Made by a program: the position numbers and the translations under genes
The notes under the pieces: generated by a model
Seen by the model: the letters and a program-made list of their open reading frames with translations, nothing else
Database searches by the model: none
What the model was told of the DNA's origin: nothing
Part shown: positions 38,572 to 48,429 of the stretch, piece by piece
How the letters are laid out: every line of letters starts with the position of its first letter
How positions within the stretch are numbered: position 1 is the stretch's first letter
Source of the DNA: Bacteroidales bacterium
GTDB taxonomy: Bacteria; Bacteroidota; Bacteroidia; Bacteroidales; F082
Direction of reading: 5' to 3'
NCBI GenBank assembly: GCA_018400955.1
Contig: JAGYLH010000001.1
Location: 62,001-126,000 of the forward strand
DNA: 64,000 nt

Positions 38572-40119
38572 CTAAAACAGTTCCTTCAGTTTTTCTTCAA
38601 TCTGCTTTCTCATCTTGCTGATATCTGTTTTCTTAACCCTTGTGATTTCTTTTTGCAAATCCTCGTACTTCTTGCGTGCCGATTTGTTAAGGTTGGGAAT
38701 AACCCGCTCAATGATTTCTTCTTCAGCATCGCGAAAAGCAACTACAAGTGATTCCATATCCATCTCCTTAACAAGTTTTTTAATCTTGCTGTCGCTGAGG
38801 TCTTTGATATCATCAAAAACGGGTTTTGATCTGGCAATGCTTTGTTTTACCCTGGCTTTGGTAGCTTTTCCCATTTCTTTGCCTAGTTGCTTGCCTTTTT
38901 CTACAAACTCATCAAATTTCAATCCTGTATTATTGGCTTTTTGTTCCACCCGGATAATAAAATCCGAGAGCACATTCATATAGTTGATATAAGCCTCATA
39001 AGGCGAGGGATAATGGTTGAAGTATTTATGCACATCACCATCCGAAAACCATTTGGTGCACATATAATAAAAGTGGTCGCTTGATTGCAGCAGGTACCAA
39101 TCGCGCAAAAGTTCAGCGTCATTGATCTGACGAACCATTCCGGCATATTCATAGAGCTTGTCGTAGGTTTCATCCTGCAAATCATTACCAATCCAAGCAG
39201 TCAGGTCACGTTCTTCGTCGGCCCAAGATATTGGATTGGGAACATGCACTGCTGAAACCGGCTGCAATTTTTTTTCCAATTCGGATGGTGTTGCAAAACC
39301 AAATTTGGTGTTATTGAAAACCGCTGCCGGCAGGGCTTTCATAAAATCGAAAATGCCGGTTGAAGCCCATTGATGCTCACCAAATGTTTCGTAATCCATA
39401 AAAATATTTACCACTTCTTCATGCTGAGGAAAGGCATTGAGCCAGCCTGCAAACTTTTCAGCTGTTACCGGCCATTCGGGCCAGCTTTGTTGCGAAAACC
39501 TGAAAGTGATATCATCGCTCAGTCGGTAATTGCGTAACAACACCTTAAGCTTTGGATTTATAGCATTGGCATACATATAGTTGGGACTTTTCCACCCCAA
39601 TACATGTTTTGCACCTTCTGCAAGCATAACTTTATAACCCATATCAGCTACAAGTGCTCCGATTTCGTCGGAATAAATCAATTCCGTATTCCGGAAACTG
39701 CTTGGGCGCACCCCAAACAATTGTTCTACCTTGTTGCTATGGTCCTGAACCTGTTTCCTGAATTCATCTGTGTTTTTTAATGCACTAAGTGAATGGGCAT
39801 AGGTTTCGGCCAGGATTTCGACATTTCCGGTTTGTACTAATTTTTTAAAACTATCGAGCACTTCCGGGGCATACATTTCCATCTGTTCCATGGCCAAGCC
39901 CGAAAACGAAAAGCTTACTTTAAATTTAACCCCATATTGTTCAATCAGCTCCAGAAGCAATTTATTCATAGGCAGGTAGCATTTCTCAGCAACCCGCCGC
40001 ATAATCATACGGTTAAAATACTCATCATAGTAATGGTGGTTTTTTCCGATATCGAAAAAACGGTAGGTCCGCAAGCGAAATGGTTGGTGAACCTGAAAGT
40101 AAAAACAAATTGATTTCAT
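38572..40119 (-). CDS. GH57 alpha-amylase / glucan-processing enzyme
   Basis: Protein of 515 residues. The GH57 barrel is recognised from FYFQVHQPFRLRTYRF, AETYAHSLSAL, the nucleophile Glu in SFRNTELIYSDEIG and the acid/base Asp in IFMDYETFGEHQW. The last 130 residues form a lysine/glutamate-rich helical extension (KGKQLGKEMGKATKARVKQS onwards) not part of the catalytic fold. Substrate is probably glycogen-type alpha-glucan given the neighbours: GT4 gene 28 bp upstream, phosphorylase downstream. Confidence 0.9.
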   Translation of the reverse strand: MKSICFYFQVHQPFRLRTYRFFDIGKNHHYYDEYFNRMIMRRVAEKCYLPMNKLLLELIEQYGVKFKVSFSFSGLAMEQMEMYAPEVLDSFKKLVQTGNVEILAETYAHSLSALKNTDEFRKQVQDHSNKVEQLFGVRPSSFRNTELIYSDEIGALVADMGYKVMLAEGAKHVLGWKSPNYMYANAINPKLKVLLRNYRLSDDITFRFSQQSWPEWPVTAEKFAGWLNAFPQHEEVVNIFMDYETFGEHQWASTGIFDFMKALPAAVFNNTKFGFATPSELEKKLQPVSAVHVPNPISWADEERDLTAWIGNDLQDETYDKLYEYAGMVRQINDAELLRDWYLLQSSDHFYYMCTKWFSDGDVHKYFNHYPSPYEAYINYMNVLSDFIIRVEQKANNTGLKFDEFVEKGKQLGKEMGKATKARVKQSIARSKPVFDDIKDLSDSKIKKLVKEMDMESLVVAFRDAEEEIIERVIPNLNKSARKKYEDLQKEITRVKKTDISKMRKQIEEKLKELF

Positions 40120-40147
40120 TGCCGGTTAGTGTTTTAGAACAAATTGG

Positions 40148-41431
40148 TTATTTGAGAACTGACTCATATACTTGTTTGATGTGAAAGGCTGAATGTTCCC
40201 ATTTAAGGCTATCCACCTCATCCTTTCCATATTTAATAAAGGTTTTTGAAAGGGGCTCATAATGGCACAAGCCATAAATGGCATCGGCCATCCCATCAAT
40301 ATCCCAGAAATCAACTTTGAGGGCATGCTTCAATACTTCGGCCACTCCTGATTGTTTTGAAATAACGACAGGCACATTGGACCGCATGGCCTCAAGTGGC
40401 ACAATACCAAATGGTTCGGATATTGATGGCATCACAAAAACATCTGACATGGCAAACATTTTGTCCACATCATCCCCCTTGAGGAAACCCGTAAAGTGAA
40501 ACTTATGCCCAATACGCAACTGGGCCACACGTTGTACCATTTTGTTAAGCATATCTCCCGAGCCAGCCATTACAAAACGTACGTTCGAATCGCGCATCAA
40601 TACTTTACGTGCTGCCTCAACAAAATACTCTGGTCCCTTTTGGTAGGTAATACGCCCCAAAAAAGTAACTACTTTTTCGCTTACCTGTTTGCCTATATGC
40701 GACATTTCCCGTTTATCACTAGGTTCCACGGCATTGTGCACAGTAACTACTTTATTGGGGTCGATGCCATAGCGCTCAATAACTGTTTTGCGTGTCATAT
40801 TGCTCACTGCAATTACGCGGTCAGCGGCTTGCATGCCCCGCTGCTCAATGGCAAACACATCTGTATTAATATTTTCGCCCGATCGGTCGAATTCGGTGGC
40901 GTGCATATGCACCACCAGAGGTTTGCCGGTGGTTTCCTTTGCCGCTACGCCAGCCGAATAAGTGAGCCAGTCGTGGGCATGGATAATATCAAAATCTGTT
41001 TTGGTAGCTATGGCTGATCCAACAAGGGCATAGCGGGCTACCTCTTCCATCAGGTCGAGGCCGTATTTTCCTGAAAACTCATACTTCTGCGAAAAAACCT
41101 TGCTTTTAAACGATTTGGTCGAGCGCTTTTCTTCTTCCGTTATTCTGGCAAACTCTTCGGGTCCGATATAAGGTATAATGTTGGAGCCCACTTCCATGTA
41201 TTGAACACGGTCCCAATAAGCCACCTCTTCTTCTTTGTCAAGGTCGATAGTCACATCACTGGCATTAACAATCCTGACAGCCTCCTGGCTTTCGTCGCCA
41301 TAAGCTTTGGGTACCACAAAAACTATATCCACATCATGTTTCACAAGCCCTTTTGTCAACCCAAAACAGGCTGTACCCAGGCCTCCGGTGATATGCGGTG
41401 GAAATTCCCAACCAAACATTAATATTTTCAT
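40148..41431 (-). CDS. GT4 glycosyltransferase (glycogen/trehalose-synthase-like)
   Basis: Protein of 427 residues with a GT-B fold. N-terminal MKILMFGWEFPPHITGGLGTACFGL has the glycine-rich nucleotide-sugar start seen in GT4/GT5. HAHDWLTYSAGVAAKETTGKP and FLGRITYQKGPEYFVEAA precede the C-terminal SISEPFGIVPLEAMRSNVPVV with the E-x7-E donor motif. Its place between a debranching enzyme gene (8 bp upstream) and a GH57 gene supports a role in alpha-glucan synthesis. Confidence 0.9.
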   Translation of the reverse strand: MKILMFGWEFPPHITGGLGTACFGLTKGLVKHDVDIVFVVPKAYGDESQEAVRIVNASDVTIDLDKEEEVAYWDRVQYMEVGSNIIPYIGPEEFARITEEEKRSTKSFKSKVFSQKYEFSGKYGLDLMEEVARYALVGSAIATKTDFDIIHAHDWLTYSAGVAAKETTGKPLVVHMHATEFDRSGENINTDVFAIEQRGMQAADRVIAVSNMTRKTVIERYGIDPNKVVTVHNAVEPSDKREMSHIGKQVSEKVVTFLGRITYQKGPEYFVEAARKVLMRDSNVRFVMAGSGDMLNKMVQRVAQLRIGHKFHFTGFLKGDDVDKMFAMSDVFVMPSISEPFGIVPLEAMRSNVPVVISKQSGVAEVLKHALKVDFWDIDGMADAIYGLCHYEPLSKTFIKYGKDEVDSLKWEHSAFHIKQVYESVLK

Positions 41432-41439
41432 GCTTGTTT

Positions 41440-43392
41440 TTATTTCTTTTGTTTCATTGCTTCAATCATATTTTTCAGTCTGAGCAGCTCTGCCACATTC
41501 CAGGCTTGCGAAATACCGCCTCTTGCATGATGAGGGGGATCGCCATCGTAAACTTCCGAAATATTACCAATTCCTGCTTCCAATAGGGTTTCCTCAAAAC
41601 CATTAAAGATATCTTCAACCAGCTGCAAACCACCTTTTCCATACAATTTGAGCCAGGCCTCACCAAAATGTCCAGCCAGCCAGGGGAATACTGTTCCCTG
41701 GTGATAGGCCTGATCACGTTCATCCTGGTTGCCGAGCAACATGCCTTTATAAAGCGGATTTTTTGGGGCCAATGATCGTAATCCTTTAGACGTTAACAGC
41801 TCCGATTTAACAACTGCCATTACGGCTACCTGCTTTTCTTCATCCAGGGGGCTATAGGGCAACGAAACTGCAAATAGCATATTGGGCCGCACTGACCAAT
41901 CTTTAAAATCGCCGTCAGTATAGTCGGCCAGGTATTTCTTTTTATCATCCCAGAAGTTACCTACAAAAGCAGCTGCCATGTCTTCAGCAACAGGTTTCCA
42001 TGATTTTATAAACTGCTTATCGGAAGCAGCTTCAGCCAATTCGAGGGCGAAATTTACGGCATTGTACCACAGGGCATTCACCTCAACAGCAAGGCCGGTT
42101 CGTGGCGTAACTGGGCGGCCATGGCTTACCACATCCATCCAGGTTAGTGCCATGCCTTTCATACCTGCTAATATTAAGCCATTATCGAGCATTCTTATAT
42201 TAAACTCGGTACCTTCCCTGTAGCCATCCAGAATTGTTTTGAGTTTTTTACCATATTTTTTCCACAATTCAAGCTTGTGTTCCTTTTTAGCGGCGTATTG
42301 CTGCAAAGTCCAAAAAAACCAGAGGGGTGCATCAACCGAGGCATAATCGGATTGATTGTTGCGGCCTATATTGGGAAATAAGGGACCTTGCAGATTTGCC
42401 GTCATAGTTTCAACAACGGCTTTAAAAGTTTTCAGGTCGTTTCGTAATAAGGAAAGTCCCGGCAAGGCAATAAATGTATCGCGTCCCCAAGTGCCAAACC
42501 AGGGGAAACCAGCCATTACTTCAGTTTTGCGTTTGTCTTTTACGATAAATTGCTCTGCTGAATTCAAGAGACAATTCTCAAAAGTATCACGAGGAACCCG
42601 CTTTTTGGTCTCAGCCAGAAATTGTTTTTTGAAACCCACTGCACTTTTCTCCTCAAGTCCAATAGAAACGATGATACTCTCCCCTTTTTTAATTGGCATT
42701 TCAAAAAAACCGGGGACAAAAAGATCTTCTTCAGCCGGAAATCCACGGGAAGCTTCGCGAATGTATGAAACATCATAATACCAGTCGGGGATATGGGTAT
42801 ATTCCACTTTTTTGGACGTTTGCATAAATAAGCGGGAATAGCCACCATACATTTGCCAACTAACGCCATTTTCAGCTTCCTGAAATTTGTTGTTCATATT
42901 GTAGTTGGCCTTGGTAAGCTGATGAACATTTCTGAAAGCTAAAAAGGGCTTAAGCCGCAGCGTAGTTTTTGAATGGGCGTCAATCAGCGTGTAACGAATT
43001 AAAATGCGTGATTCGCTCTCGGCAAAAACCATTTCTTTACTAAATACTACACCTCCCACCTGGTAAACAATCCTGGGAATGGGTTCAGCCGTAAAAGAAA
43101 GTAAATATTTATGGCCCCTTGGCTCATAAACGCCGTTTGGATACATCCTTACACCAAGATTAAACTCTGTGCCGTGCTGGATTATAGTTTCGTCGAGATT
43201 GGACAATAACACATGGTTATCGCTATCGAGCCAAGGCTGCGGTACAACCAATAGGCCATGATATTTGCGGGTGTTGCAACCAGCAATGGTGGTGCTGGCA
43301 TACCCACCTGAGCGGTTTGAACGCACCAGTTCGCGATTGAGTGCAAATTCGAGGTTGACGAGCTGTTTTTTATTGAAAGATATATAACTCAT
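41440..43392 (-). CDS. Glycogen debranching enzyme (amylo-alpha-1,6-glucosidase)
   Basis: Protein of 650 residues. The N-terminal GDE_N beta domain (about 15-235) opens with NRELVRSNRSGGYASTTIAGCNTRKYHGLLV. The C-terminal (alpha/alpha)6 catalytic domain (about 270-640, GH133) includes AGFPWFGTWGRDTFIALPGLSL with the catalytic Asp, VDAPLWFFWTLQ and HQGTVFPWLAGHFGEAWLK. It hydrolyses alpha-1,6 branches of glycogen. First gene of the minus-strand glycogen run. Confidence 0.95.
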   Translation of the reverse strand: MSYISFNKKQLVNLEFALNRELVRSNRSGGYASTTIAGCNTRKYHGLLVVPQPWLDSDNHVLLSNLDETIIQHGTEFNLGVRMYPNGVYEPRGHKYLLSFTAEPIPRIVYQVGGVVFSKEMVFAESESRILIRYTLIDAHSKTTLRLKPFLAFRNVHQLTKANYNMNNKFQEAENGVSWQMYGGYSRLFMQTSKKVEYTHIPDWYYDVSYIREASRGFPAEEDLFVPGFFEMPIKKGESIIVSIGLEEKSAVGFKKQFLAETKKRVPRDTFENCLLNSAEQFIVKDKRKTEVMAGFPWFGTWGRDTFIALPGLSLLRNDLKTFKAVVETMTANLQGPLFPNIGRNNQSDYASVDAPLWFFWTLQQYAAKKEHKLELWKKYGKKLKTILDGYREGTEFNIRMLDNGLILAGMKGMALTWMDVVSHGRPVTPRTGLAVEVNALWYNAVNFALELAEAASDKQFIKSWKPVAEDMAAAFVGNFWDDKKKYLADYTDGDFKDWSVRPNMLFAVSLPYSPLDEEKQVAVMAVVKSELLTSKGLRSLAPKNPLYKGMLLGNQDERDQAYHQGTVFPWLAGHFGEAWLKLYGKGGLQLVEDIFNGFEETLLEAGIGNISEVYDGDPPHHARGGISQAWNVAELLRLKNMIEAMKQKK

Positions 43393-43714
43393 TGTAAAAT
43401 ATTTACAAATTAAGGATGGTCGTTCTTTTCAGTTTACAAATATAAGCTTTTAGGCTTGCCACGGAGCTATCTAAACCGTTAAATTCAAAAGGAAAAAAAT
43501 ATAATGACAAATCGTTCAGGTTTTTACATTTTAAAAGAGGGATTTCCAATAAAGAAGTTTTTTTCCGTAATCGTTTGCAAACCCATCGAATGTGCGCAGG
43601 CAAATAGGTTTTTGATCTGTGACTCAAGACTGACTCACGACTCAAGACTATTGACTCTTTGATTCACAAAATAAGCTCCTTCAAACACACTGACTCAAAT
43701 GATCACAAAAAAAC
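43393..43714. other. Intergenic region with promoter core and short repeats
   Basis: Minus strand TATATTTG (43444-43437), 45 bp before the debranching enzyme ATG, fits TAnnTTTG and may drive the glycogen genes. At 43619-43668 the words GACTCAAGACT and TGACTC are repeated several times over about 50 bp, with no coding sense. I see no gene. Confidence 0.45.
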
Positions 43715-45970
43715 CTACGCCTCCATCATCTTGATTAAATTCAAAGCACTTCCTGCCTTAAACCATTCGATCTGATTTTCGTTGTAAGTATGGTTCACTT
43801 CAAAAACCTCTGTTGATCCATCAGCATGATTCAACCTGATTTGCAAAGGCTTGCCAACGCCAAAATGCTTTAGGCCAACAATATCAATCCGGTCGTCTTC
43901 ACGAATTTTATCGTAATCGTCTTTATTGGCAAAGGTTAAAGCCAGCATGCCTTGTTTTTTGAGGTTGGTTTCGTGAATACGGGCAAAAGATTTCACCAAA
44001 ACAGCCCTGGCTCCCATAAAACGAGGTTCCATTGCGGCATGCTCGCGTGAAGAACCTTCGCCATAGTTTTCATCGCCGATAACAATAGACCCAAAACCGG
44101 CATCGCGGTATGACTTGGCCGCATCCGGCACCTTGTTTACCTCGCCGGTGATTTGATTTACCACTGCATTGGTTTTCTCCCCGAAAAAGTTCACAGCACC
44201 TATCAACAGATTTTGCGAAATATTTTCCAGATGGCCACGATACCGCAGCCAAGGGCCTGCCATCGAAATATGATCGGTTGTACATTTACCTTTTGCTTTT
44301 ATTAGCAGATAAAGCCCTTCAATATCAGTGCCTTCCCAGGGTTTGAATGGCTCAAGCAATTGCAGTCGGTTTGAATCTTGTGCCACGTTCACCTCAATAG
44401 CAGAACCATCTTCAGCTGGGGCCTGATAACCTGCATCTTCAACAGCAAAGCCCTGAGGCGGGAATTCAACACCCAAAGGCTCGTCCAGTTTCACTTTTTC
44501 CCCATTTTCATTCAGCAGGTAATCCGTCATGGGATTAAATTTGAGTGTGCCGGCAATGGCAAAGGCTGTCACAATTTCAGGTGAAGCAACAAAACCGTGC
44601 GTATTCGGGTTACCATCGTTGCGTTTGGCAAAATTCCTGTTGAAAGAAGTCATGATGGAATTTTTCTCTTGCTTGTCTGCGTTGTGGCGTGCCCATTGTC
44701 CGATGCAAGGCCCGCAAGCATTGGCAAGCACAACGCCCCCCATGTCTTCAAAGGTTTTCAAAAAACCATCCCGCTCAACGGTATAGCGCACCATTTCGGA
44801 GCCGGGTGTAACTGTATATTCTGATTTGGCCTTTAAATTTTTAGTAGCGGCCTGACTGGCAATGGATGCCGCACGCGAAATATCTTCATAGGAGGAGTTT
44901 GTACACGATCCGATCAGACCAACTTCCAGTTTCTCAGGCCATCCGTTTTCTGCTACTATTCTGGCAAATTCGGACACAGGCGTGGCCAAATCCGGGGTGA
45001 AGGGCCCATTGATATGAGGCTCCAGTTCCGATAAATTGATCTCAATCACCTGATCAAAATACTTTTCAGGATTGTCATAAACTGTTGCATCAGCAGCAAG
45101 ATAGTTTTTAATCTTATCTGCTTCATCGGCCACCTCTGACCTGCTGGTTCCACGCAGGTATTCGGACATTTTATCGTCGTAGCCAAACAAAGATGTTGTG
45201 GCCCCAATTTCGGCACCCATATTGCAAATGGTGCCTTTTCCGGTGCATGAGATGCTGTCGGCACCTTCTCCAAAATACTCAAGGATTGCTCCTGTTCCGC
45301 CTTTACTGAAAGGATACATCTGCAACTTTTAGAATAACATCTTGGCAGAAGTCCAACCACTGAGGCGACCTGTTAGTTTTACACCAAATCAGTTTCCTGG
45401 AATTTAAGTTCCCAGGGCATACCTGGCCATCACATCAACGGTATCTGCACCACCACCAATAGCTACCATACCCAGTCCACCTGCATTCACGGTATGCGAA
45501 TCGGTCCCAATCATCATCCTACCAGGGAAAGCATAATTTTCTGGAGAACGACCTGATGGATAATGCCCGCACCGTTTCCAAAACCCGATTCCATATTTAT
45601 TGGAGACTGTGGCCAGAAAATCAAAAACCTCTTTGTTCTGCTCTTTGGAAGATTTTAAGTCGGCAACAGCACCCGTTTCAGCTAAAATCAAATGGTCGCA
45701 GTGCACCGTACTTGGTACAGCATTTACTTTTACTGGCCTGTATAAACTGAAGTAAGGCCATTTGTGCTGCTGCGTCTTGTAGCGGCTACGCGATCGGGAT
45801 TAAAATCAACATAAGACCCACCCGCGCGTGAAGGGCTCGGCAAGGCCTGAGGACTGTATAATATTTTTCGGTTAATGGGCGGGCGGTTCAATGGGGTTGC
45901 GCGTATCATCCACCTTTCGGCAGACCCAGCATATACCGCTTAATCATGTCTAAATCAAAACTTTTGTCAT
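43715..45970 (-). pseudogene. acnA: Aconitate hydratase, N-terminal third frameshifted
   Basis: Aconitase interconverts citrate and isocitrate in the TCA cycle. Bases 43715-45325 give an intact C-terminal 536 residues with cluster-ligand Cys regions ([24 protein letters not shown]), [14 protein letters not shown] and the swivel domain. The first third is present but broken. 45404-45706 reads the family block [22 protein letters not shown]; upstream [13 protein letters not shown] and FDLDMIKR occur in changing frames; GRLSGWTSAK is seen at 45370-45340. At least four indels are needed. All pieces are in order and no segment is lost, so sequence errors are as likely as decay. The intended start is near 45970. 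Confidence 0.85.
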
Positions 45971-46178
45971 ATTTATAAGTTTAATCTGTCGGTTTTGTTG
46001 ACGTTAATTGATTAAAATAAAACCTTGCTTGCTGCAATGTATGAATTTTTGCCCATATCTTAAAAAAGCATTAATGCAGCAGCGGCAGATATTTATTAAT
46101 TGATTCTTCAAAAGCTTATGAATTACGTTAATAAGTGCACCTGAAAATCAACTTCTATCCTGTATTAATAAATAAAGC

Positions 46179-46186
46179 TATTTTTG
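46179..46186 (+). promoter_or_regulatory. Bacteroidota -7 element before PD40 lipoprotein gene
   Basis: TATTTTTG fits TAnnTTTG and lies 28 bp before the ATG at 46214. Confidence 0.45.
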
Positions 46187-46213
46187 CCCTCAAATCTTAA
46201 CCCTAAAATACAA

Positions 46214-47860
46214 ATGAAATATACCTTTTTTATTAGTTGCATATCTATTCGTTGGCTGCGACCAAAGGCAAACCATGACCACGATCAATGAACACGAGCA
46301 TGACCATTAGCCATCAACATGCCCATGAAGGCCATGACCAGTATTCCCGGAACAATTCATTGCGAAGAGACACATCTCACAAATATCAAGCAACTGACAT
46401 TTGTGGCGACAATGCAGAAGCCTACTCTTTAGTTTCAATCGATGAAATGATTGTTTTTCAGTCAAACAATTCGCATGGTCGTGCTGATTGGTGACCAGAT
46501 TTTTACACCACCCGGACGAGTCCAATATGGGTGAAGAAATTCCGCAATTGATAAGCAGGCCTTGGCCGGACTACATGCTCCTACTTTATGCCCGGCGACA
46601 CTACGATTTTGTTTGCTTCTGACCCATATGGCTGGCTGGTAGCTGTCCGTAATGTGCCACCACGCCGCGAAGATGGAAAAATATACCCGCCCATTTATGA
46701 TGATTATAATATTTTACGTTGATCTTCATGGCAATATTATTGATACACTGACCAATGATATTGGCTATGATGCTATAACTGTTTCGCCAACAGGTACAAA
46801 ATCGTATTTACCTTCCTTACGTTCAGGCGATCTGAGCTTTGGCACTCATGGATATTGGATGGTAGCAATGAAGCAATAACATCCGGCCTTGGCTACGATG
46901 GAGGTGTTTCTTCTCACCCGACGGTTCAAAGTTTGCTTTCAGGTCATCGCGCCCTCAGCCAGATGAGGAAATCGCTGAATATAAGGGAATTGCTTGCCTG
47001 AAAAACAGGCTAAACTGAAATGAAATATATGTCTGCGATGTGGATGGATCTAACTCTCGCTAAGTAACAAATCTGGGGCAAGTTTAATTAATCTTACTCT
47101 TCACCCCTCAGGCGAAAAAAATTCTTTTAGTTCGAACCACCACCTGAACGCGGTTTTCTAACGGGCTTTTATGATTAATCTGATGGCACCGGATTGAAGC
47201 AAATTACTTTGACAACACATTTGATTCATTCCCCATGTTTTCCTTTGATGTACCAAATTGATATTTTCGAGCAACTCGCAATAACGGAGGTACCGCGACA
47301 CCAATATCTACATTGCCGACTGGGTGGAATAAAAATGGACGCAATCCAACAGGTTTTGATAAAACTGGAACGCCCTGTATTCTTATGAAGCCCAATAACA
47401 TCCGCCAACCCCAACCATTGAGGATGTGTCAAGTATTGAAGGATACGGATGCTTACTGTAAAAATCTGTTTTCAGGAACTGGCAGGAAATCGGCACTACC
47501 TTGTTATATTTTGATTGTCGCAGCAAACCTCAGCATTCATGAGTTGAAAAAAATGCTGGAAACAAGGCAAACCATCCTTCGCCTCCGAAAAAAACGGCCT
47601 AATAAGTATCTAGGAGTAAACCCATCTGTCTCACCTTTTGCTTTGATAAAACGATACTGAGAAGCAGGTTACCGTCTTTATCGACAAAATCTATTGGGTG
47701 TCGACGTCTGAGCTTTCAAATTTAACGACAATACCTGCTCTTGGCCATCGGTTTGAAGGATTTTATTAAATATCTTGATAATCAGGGAAACAGCTATTCA
47801 TTTTAGAATTATATGCCGATCTGATTCTGACAGAGAGCCTCATTAAATTGTAAATGATAG
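46214..47860 (+). pseudogene. Frameshifted His-rich lipoprotein with TolB-like PD40 propeller
   Basis: No single frame is long, but pieces in successive frames assemble into one protein. It begins MKYTFFISC, then a frame with GCDQ (a lipobox-like Cys), then a histidine-rich run (HEHDH, HQHAHEGHD). PD40/TolB beta-propeller repeats follow: IKQLTF, GDNAEAY, SPTGTKSYLPSLRSGDL, DGSNEAIT-like, SPDGSKFAF, CDVDGSNLT, HPSGEKILF, LDGTGLKQITF, SFDGTKLIFSSNRNNGG and NIYIADW. The tail after 47400 (AANL-IHELKKML) weakly recalls the N-terminal part of M28 peptidases, which are often fused to such propellers. About ten indels are required. Propeller identity is fair, the tail uncertain. Confidence 0.6.
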
Positions 47861-47882
47861 ATCTAACTGACTATTAAGTAGT

Positions 47883-48272
47883 TGACTTGAAGTATATATT
47901 TTACGGGCTCAGTTGTAATGGTAATCACGGCTTATGTACATTCCACCTCCCAATCCTCCACTGCTATGTGAGACTGCAGGGCTGCTGTTCCACAATCTTA
48001 ATCTGTATTTGTATTCATAGTACCTCCGGTCGAATCAAGCCAAACTTCCTGCTGTTGACCAACATAGTGCTGTCAGTTTCAATTGGGAAGCACATTGATT
48101 ATGGTATCCTTCATGGAGGAATGGCTCAACATATGGTGGTGGCCATAGCTGCCAGTTTTTTTCGTGCACAAAATAGCTCCCTATATATTTGTTCCGTATC
48201 AGTGTGCTTTTCATCTGCTTTATCATAAGCAGCAAAAAGCAACAGGAATAGGATAAACGATAACCATTTCAT
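47883..48272 (-). pseudogene. Fragmented small secreted protein, unknown
   Basis: From an ATG at 48272 the minus strand gives a signal-like start MKWLSFILFLLLFAAYDKADE, then charged sequence, and breaks after about 50 codons. Further pieces continue in other frames (EVWLDSTGGTMNTNTD, VEDWEVEMYISRDYHYN). It lies convergent to the PD40 gene in the same error-rich stretch. No family recognised. Confidence 0.35.
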
Positions 48273-48429
48273 ATTCATGTAAATATGATCATAAATGACC
48301 TAAATATCATCATCTAAAAAACGTAAAACAATACACAAATTTAGTGGCTACATTTTAATTAAAGTGTAAAAGTCGGAAATAAGTCCGATTTTTGCATTTT
48401 AGATCTCATTTACCTATCACTTTTCCATT

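Noticed and set aside
48369-48393. Riboswitch or attenuator before arginine deiminase
   Set aside because: There is a short imperfect hairpin followed by T residues, but no larger conserved fold; it may just be a terminator remnant for the region upstream.
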